Assembly: GCA_965649825.1 (NCBI GenBank)
Contig: OZ287696.1
Coordinates: 1,488,001 to 1,552,000, forward strand
Length of the DNA: 64,000 nt
Origin: Penicillus capitatus
Lineage: Eukaryota > Chlorophyta
Direction: 5' to 3'
Translations under genes and position numbers: made by a program
The notes under the pieces: model-generated
Database searches by the model: none
Told to the model about the DNA's origin: nothing
The model's input: only the letters and a program-made list of their open reading frames with translations
In this document: positions 58,747 to 64,000 of the stretch, piece after piece
Layout of the letters: every line of letters starts with the position of its first letter
Numbering within the stretch: position 1 is the first letter of the stretch

Positions 58747-59774
58747 TCAGTTTCGAAAGGGCTGCAAAGAGTAGTACATAACATCCTCGTTCGTTTTGAA
58801 AGCGAGTACAACGGGCACATCTGTGCTCTTCTCCAAGACCTCGATCTCACTGAAATGCAGCTGAGCATCCGGAACATAGGCAATCAGCCTATCAGGTCGT
58901 ATCGAATGTTCTCTTTTGAAGTTCGACGCAGCGCCAAACACCTGGTAGATCTACAGGCAGTCTGCAGGAAACAAATAGCACTATTGCGTGGATGGATCAC
59001 CAGTGATGGCCTTCTAGCCTCTTCAAGGACAGGATGCACCATCCAATCCTTCCATGAACTCCTCGGGTCTTCTGTGTTTCCGAAACTGAACTTCAATGGA
59101 TGCCTATGGTTACGTTCGCCATGGAAAAGGAGTCTACTAGACGGATATCTCGCCTGAAAACGATATATCCATGACATTTGAGATCCGCATAGATTCCGTA
59201 CACCTCCATCGAAACACCGCTTTCTACCTTCAGTTATCACACATCACTCCATCGCTCTCTCATTTTTTTAACACCATGAGCTCAAAAGCATCTTGCAGAG
59301 ACAGGACCTCCATCTTCTTTTCCGAAGACTCGCGAAAGAGCAATAGATAGCCTTGATCGATCAAGAATCTAAGCAGACATGTCACATCAAAAACTCTCTA
59401 TCCTTCAAGAGCATGTCCAACACTGCTTCTTCCATCAGCAGATGCTTCTGTCCTTTCCACGAGAATCCTGAAAGCAGGAGATACACATTGGCGTTCCCAC
59501 CAAACAGACAACCGTCGAGAACAGACCCATAGAGTGCATCATCTTTCCCTTCATCTTCACAACGGAAACCGATTGCGATTCCTGATCGAATCGACCGATG
59601 GACTGTACAAGTCTAGATCCCACGAGTTTCCACGCGGAGTTGCTGGCCATACAAGACACACCGTTTTCTTTCTGGATTCCACGACTCCACCATTGCATTT
59701 AGACGCTGCTGCAGCAGAGCGTCGATGTCATTGGACTCCTCCTTTTCCCGTCCTGCTCGATGGAAAACAGACAT
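58747..59774 (-). CDS. SEN54: tRNA-splicing endonuclease subunit Sen54
   Basis: Seven exons (introns 58951-59000, 59091-59137, 59228-59274, 59369-59421, 59468-59526, 59582-59633) give 239 residues. The Sen54 N-terminal block is present: NAMVESWNPERKR, KMKGKMMHSMGFSWKG, LMEEAVFLIDQGYLLLF and LSLQDAFELM, then SMEVYGIYADLKCHGYIVFRR. The C-terminal part has YQVFGAASNFKR and VVLAFKTNEDVMYYSL. Sen54 is a non-catalytic subunit of the four-part endonuclease that cuts introns from tRNAs. The weakest part is the short middle exon 59001-59090, joined by frame. Confidence 0.88.
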
Positions 59775-59806
59775 CTCTGCGTTACTGTACGACCGACACG
59801 GTCATT
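59775..59806. promoter_or_regulatory. 32-bp interval between divergent start codons (SEN54 / HECT)
   Basis: The SEN54 ATG (minus, 59774) and the HECT ATG (plus, 59807) point away from each other with 32 bp between. No known promoter motif is visible. Confidence 0.45.
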
Positions 59807-62800
59807 ATGGATTTTGACAAGTCGCGGCGCAAGAAGTCGTCCCTGCGGGGCACCTCTAAACCAGAAGTTTCCAAGTCCGTTGCTTGGTAATCATTTAAGA
59901 CTCACAGAACTGAATGGCAGAGAGGTTTTGGTCCGAGACCTCCAAAAACAGCGAGAAGAACGCGAAGCTCGACGCAGAAGAGAGACTGCTGTGCAAACAC
60001 TGCAGGCTATCTGGAAAGGAAGACAAGCACGATTTGTCTTGACAGAGAAGCGACTCAAAGAATGGCTTCTGTCGTTCGCCCCCTATGTTGCCGACTCACA
60101 GAAGGGTCTAAGCTACGAAGAGATGCAATGTTCGCAGTGCCCTGCAAAGCTCCTGTGAGAGATGCTGTGTTCCTAGTGCATGTCATGCCGCCGATTTTGA
60201 TTTCTGTAATGCCATCTGCATCCAGAACGTACGCCAATCTGAAGAAAACCGGAGAGGGATTGACGATGCGCCAATTGGGAAACCTCGCTGCCGTAAGAGG
60301 AGCACTTGCTCTCACACTGAGGTCCATCACCAGCACAGAGGAACACTTGAATTACTTGACTGGCAGCACCATTTCGCATCTCAAAGTGATTTCAGTGCAG
60401 AGCGCAAAAAAACTGAGAGTGTTTTCTGTAGAGTGGTTGGATGTCACAGTGCTTCAAATGGATGCTGCTGTGCTGCGGCTGCCTGGGGAGTCCAGAGCTG
60501 ATAGAAGATTCTTTGCTGCAGGCAGTGGCTATGCGAACCATCTCTGTACTGACAGATGCATCCAACTGGAAGAAAGAAGAGAACGCATCCGTCATGATGG
60601 AACTGATGGAAAAGCTCTTGCAGTGCAAGGCGCCTTTCCGAGCGTTAGAACGATGCCTGGCGATCGTCGAACGCGATCCCCAACAATGGAGTAAGAGAAC
60701 AAGAGTAGAGCAGCAGTCCTTGTGATTTCTCTGTCCCAGGTGTGGTGGATGCGTTGATGAAGAGTGTGATCACTTTGCTGAATACGCTTAGCGTTGCACC
60801 GGAAGGAGATGTGTCTCCTCAGCTGTTCTGTTGTGTAGAGACGATGTTTACCGTGCGTCATTTGTGGGACTCGCTCTCCAAGGTGATCCCACAAGCACAG
60901 CTGCGCGATCATCAGGTGAGCACAAATCGATTTTGAATGGCCCGACAATGGCAGAATTTGTGACAGAGGCAGTTGTCGGTCCACAGCGTTGCGTTTTTTG
61001 ATGCATTGCTCCAAATCAAAGATCTCACAGCTGATCAGCGGTACGCCAGTTTGAGAAATCTAACACAGATCGTGGCTGGATGCACATGCAAACGGGTCCT
61101 TTCGTCGGGACAGACCATGGACACACTGATCTGCAGCGATACCATTGAACGGCACATAACGCTTCGTGACTATTTGCAAAAGACTCTTCAGATTTTGACA
61201 CAAAGCATCGAAACCGCATCTAAGAATGAAGGGGCCTTGTCGCCAGCGGCAACTCTGCCGTTTGTTTTTGCCGATCCAGCACACCTCCGACATCTGATCC
61301 GCCTGATGACTGAACATCAAGAGGAGGGGTTGGATCTCTTTGCGAACGTTTATCTCACACTTTTGCACAAGTACGTAATGACACTCTGTGGAGCGTCCAC
61401 ATCTGATTTGCATGTATGTCTAGGATACATCCTCAAGACAAACAACGATCCATGCCTTACTGTAATGTCATTGCCTTTGCAGATGATGTCATTGTGCTGC
61501 TCTGGAAATGGCTTGCCCGAGAATTGCGTGTTCCGGTGGAATCGGCGTACCATGCATCGAAGGCCTGGACGCTTCCCAGTTTGGGAGCAGGGATTACATC
61601 TCTCAGTGCATCTCAGCTTTCCGTTCTAGCTCTCTTCTGTCAGGCACGTCAATTCTATAGCAAGTGGAGGATATCTTTCGAGCGAAGCATTGGATCTAGG
61701 CGTATGCACATTTGTTGCTGGTATTGGATGATGAAGATTTCTATACGAGGCAGGTGCCGCTTAAACTGGACAACAATCGAGCCATAGCTGCTGTTCTGTG
61801 CAATCTTGCCTTTCATACTTATTACCACCGGATATCTCCTGCCGACGATGTCGAGCAAAGGCGGTCGTGGCTTAAGGTGGTTGATGAGTTTTTTCCGGTT
61901 CTGTTAAGAAAGCTTTACGAAAGAGACAACCGTCAATCCTTCTGTCCACCAGAGCTCTGGCTGGCTCCTTTTAATAAGTACGCACCCAAAAATGAAGATT
62001 CAAATCTTGTAGAGCCGGCCATTTTGCAAGCTCTTCTAAACAGAACGAGCGGTCTGCCGCAGTTCCTGTGAAATTTGTGTGATGGAGTGCCTTTAGGGGG
62101 TATGGAGGGAGCGCTTTCGAGTGAAACGGCTCATGTCATGGGTCTCTGCAATCTCCTTTTGACAGCTCCTCAGTGCGTTCCTTTTGAGAGCCGCGTTGAA
62201 ATCTTCAGGGATCTAATAAAGGCGGACAAAGAACGTCTAGAGTTGCAGCCACAGTCAGAAAGAAGCGCATCCAGTGCAATAAAGGCAACGGACACATTGG
62301 CACGCTTCCTGATAGGCTAAACTTCTCTCGGCATACAGGTCACGGTGCGCAGGAACCACATGTTCTCCGATGCCATGAATCAATTGGCAAACGTAGGCCA
62401 ACGGCTCAAAGGCCGACTCTTTGTCACAATGGTGGATGCCTTCAGTATGGAAGAAGCCGGCATTGATCATGGCGGTCTGACAGTGGAGCTCATTGAAGAG
62501 GTCATCAAGGCAGGGATCGATCCAAATGCTGGATTGTTTGAACGGAACGATGATGGTTTTTTGTATTGCAGTATTCTAGCCGAACAGCATCCACAGGGCA
62601 CCCATATGATCTGCTTTCTCGGACAGATGCTCGGAAAAGCACTGTACGAAGGCCTGCTCATCGATGTCCCTCTGGCACCTTTCTTTCTGCTGAAGCTGCA
62701 GGAGAGGACCCTTATGTTCGACGACATAGCCACGTTAGACACAGATCTGCACAGGAACTTGATTCAGGTCAAACGGTACGATGGAGATGCCAGCGATCTC

Positions 62801-63497
62801 GGATTGGATTTTACAGTGGAGGCAGAGATTTTGGGCAAACGCGTGACAGAGGAGCTTATTCCGGGGGGTCCCGAGATTCCGGTGACCGATCAGAACAAGC
62901 TTCAGTACATTCATCTCATGGCCGACTGGCACATTCACAAGAAGGTCGGCAAATCCGTCCATGCCTTCCGCGCTGGTCTCTCTCGCATCATTCCCATTCC
63001 TTGGCTCCGTCTCTTCAATCCAAAAGAACTCAATGCGTTGCTGACTGGAGGAGAGGGTCTGGATGTGGACATTGAAGACCTGAGACAGCAGACGTCCTAC
63101 AAGAGCGGCTACTCTGAGTACAGTCTTGTGATCCGAAGCTTCTGGAGAGTCGTCGCTGGCTTCACTCCATCCGAAAAAGCCGCACTACTGAAGTTTGTGA
63201 CATCGTGTAGCCGACCGCCGCTTGGGGGATTTCGACATCTACAACCTCCGTTCACCATCTGCAAGGTTAAACGCGGCATCCGATTCTCCGTTCTTGATTC
63301 TGGATTTGGTGGCGGTGTTCTAGGTGGATGCACCGGCATCTCCGTTAGCTTTCTTTGGCGGAACAGATGTCGAAATGCTGCCAACAGCATCGACCTGTTT
63401 TAACATGCTAAAACTGCCCAACTATCGTCGGTCAACCACACTCCGGAAGAAACTCCTCTTGGCCATCACATCCAATTCGGGGTTTGGCTACTCCTAG
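59807..63497 (+). CDS. HECT-type E3 ubiquitin ligase (UBE3B/UBE3C, plant UPL6/UPL7 type)
   Basis: The basic N terminus ([15 protein letters not shown]) leads through an intron ending before 59923 into an IQ-like helix ([20 protein letters not shown]), as in UBE3B/UBE3C and UPL6/7. The middle is helical with several introns, not all resolved. The HECT domain covers about 62350-63497: [83 protein letters not shown] and [14 protein letters not shown]. The catalytic Cys codon is 63396-63398. The last intron (63266-63323) is required to reach that motif. The conserved [11 protein letters not shown] end argues for an active ligase. Confidence 0.92.
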
Positions 63498-63602
63498 ACA
63501 AGAACTTGATCTCAATTCGATCATTGACGTGTAACTCTATGTCCGCTATTGTGGAACCCATCCTTGTTCATTATGCTGTGGCTACATGATGATGACACAT
63601 TT

Positions 63603-64000
63603 ATGATGGGTGACGCCGTCGAAGCGCTTGAAGCGAGTTTGAGGAATGTTTTGGAACAGAAGGAGCTCAAATGGATATTTGTGGGCGGAAAAGGAGGTGT
63701 CGGGAAAACGACGTGCTCCTGCTGTTTATCCGTTCTCCTATCACGCGTTCGTCAAAACGTTCTCATTCTCTCGACCGACCCGGCACACAACCTCAGCGAC
63801 GCTTTTCGGCAAAAGTTCTCGCGCACACCCACTCTCGTCAATTCCTTTGAGAATCTCTATGCTATGGTGCTCACTCCATATCCCTTGCATCACTCTAAAG
63901 CCGTGCTCTGTATCAGGAAGTAGATCCTGTCCCCGATCACGACACCATGTCGCAGATCTTTCCCGGAACGGAGGATGACAGTTTCTTCACGGACATGTCT
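63603..64000 (+). CDS. GET3: GET3/ArsA-type ATPase, N-terminal part
   Basis: Met 63603 (or 63606) begins a protein that runs off the window. The deviant Walker A is [10 protein letters not shown], followed by [12 protein letters not shown] (switch-like motif with DPAHN), both diagnostic of GET3/ArsA. The intron 63867-63916 joins LYAM to EVDP, as in the family. GET3 carries tail-anchored proteins to the ER; plastid-type copies also exist. No transit peptide is seen, which favours the cytosolic form. The rest lies beyond 64000. Confidence 0.9.

Overview
This window is nuclear DNA of a unicellular eukaryote, probably a plastid-bearing, flagellated alga. Genes are split by very short introns: roughly 80 could be placed by joining conserved protein segments in frame, and they run about 42-78 nt, mostly near 50. 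Plastid markers are IspH of the plant/cyanobacterial type with a transit-like leader, a nuclear CemA-like envelope protein, and the 3' remnant of an Omp85/TOC75 gene. A possible outer-dynein-arm docking-like coiled-coil protein hints at cilia. Mitochondrial complex I (NDUFV2) and a peroxin (PEX10) are also present. The lineage cannot be fixed from the sequence alone. There are no bacterial operons, insertion sequences or CRISPR arrays.

Layout. 1-141: end of a UBE4/Ufd2 U-box gene. 265-2995: lipin. 3122-7740 (-): a transferrin-like protein with four lobes. 7929-8726: broken TOC75 fragment. 8727-11119: no convincing gene, but a GC-rich part with strong hairpins. 11120-12286 (-): pseudokinase. 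12566-13723: ZC3HC1-like. 13728-14720 (-): ADAL-type deaminase. 14728-16066: CemA-like. 16260-17137: AN1 zinc finger. 17438-18703 (-): strictosidine-synthase-like. 19585-21635: coiled coil. 22069-24461: bacterial-type topoisomerase I. 24482-25360 (-): ACBP-ankyrin. 25359-26830: bystin. 27055-28141 (-): NDUFV2. 28211-31537: P1B metal ATPase. 31798-33052: PEX10. 33137-33658 (-): REEP/HVA22. 34438-39599: giant U-box/ARM protein. 39600-41863: low-complexity gap. 41864-44251 (-): degenerate MCM. 44277-46247 (-): HEAT protein. 46276-49199: SYF1. 49345-50849: IspH. 51129-52662: unrecognised. 53078-55060: RGG/WD40. 55175-58374: GRAB golgin. 58747-59774 (-): SEN54. 59807-63497: HECT E3. 63603-end: GET3.

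The genes are housekeeping and regulatory genes of several pathways, not one cluster. Themes are ubiquitin signalling (UBE4, U-box/ARM, HECT, PEX10, AN1), metal handling (transferrin, P1B ATPase), RNA processing (SYF1, SEN54, bystin) and membrane traffic (golgin, REEP, GET3). Packing is extreme: several divergent pairs have start codons 0-70 bp apart, and one convergent pair has stop codons 4 bp apart. The most unusual single gene is the four-lobed transferrin, in which lobes 1 and 3 keep all iron ligands while lobes 2 and 4 have lost all of them.
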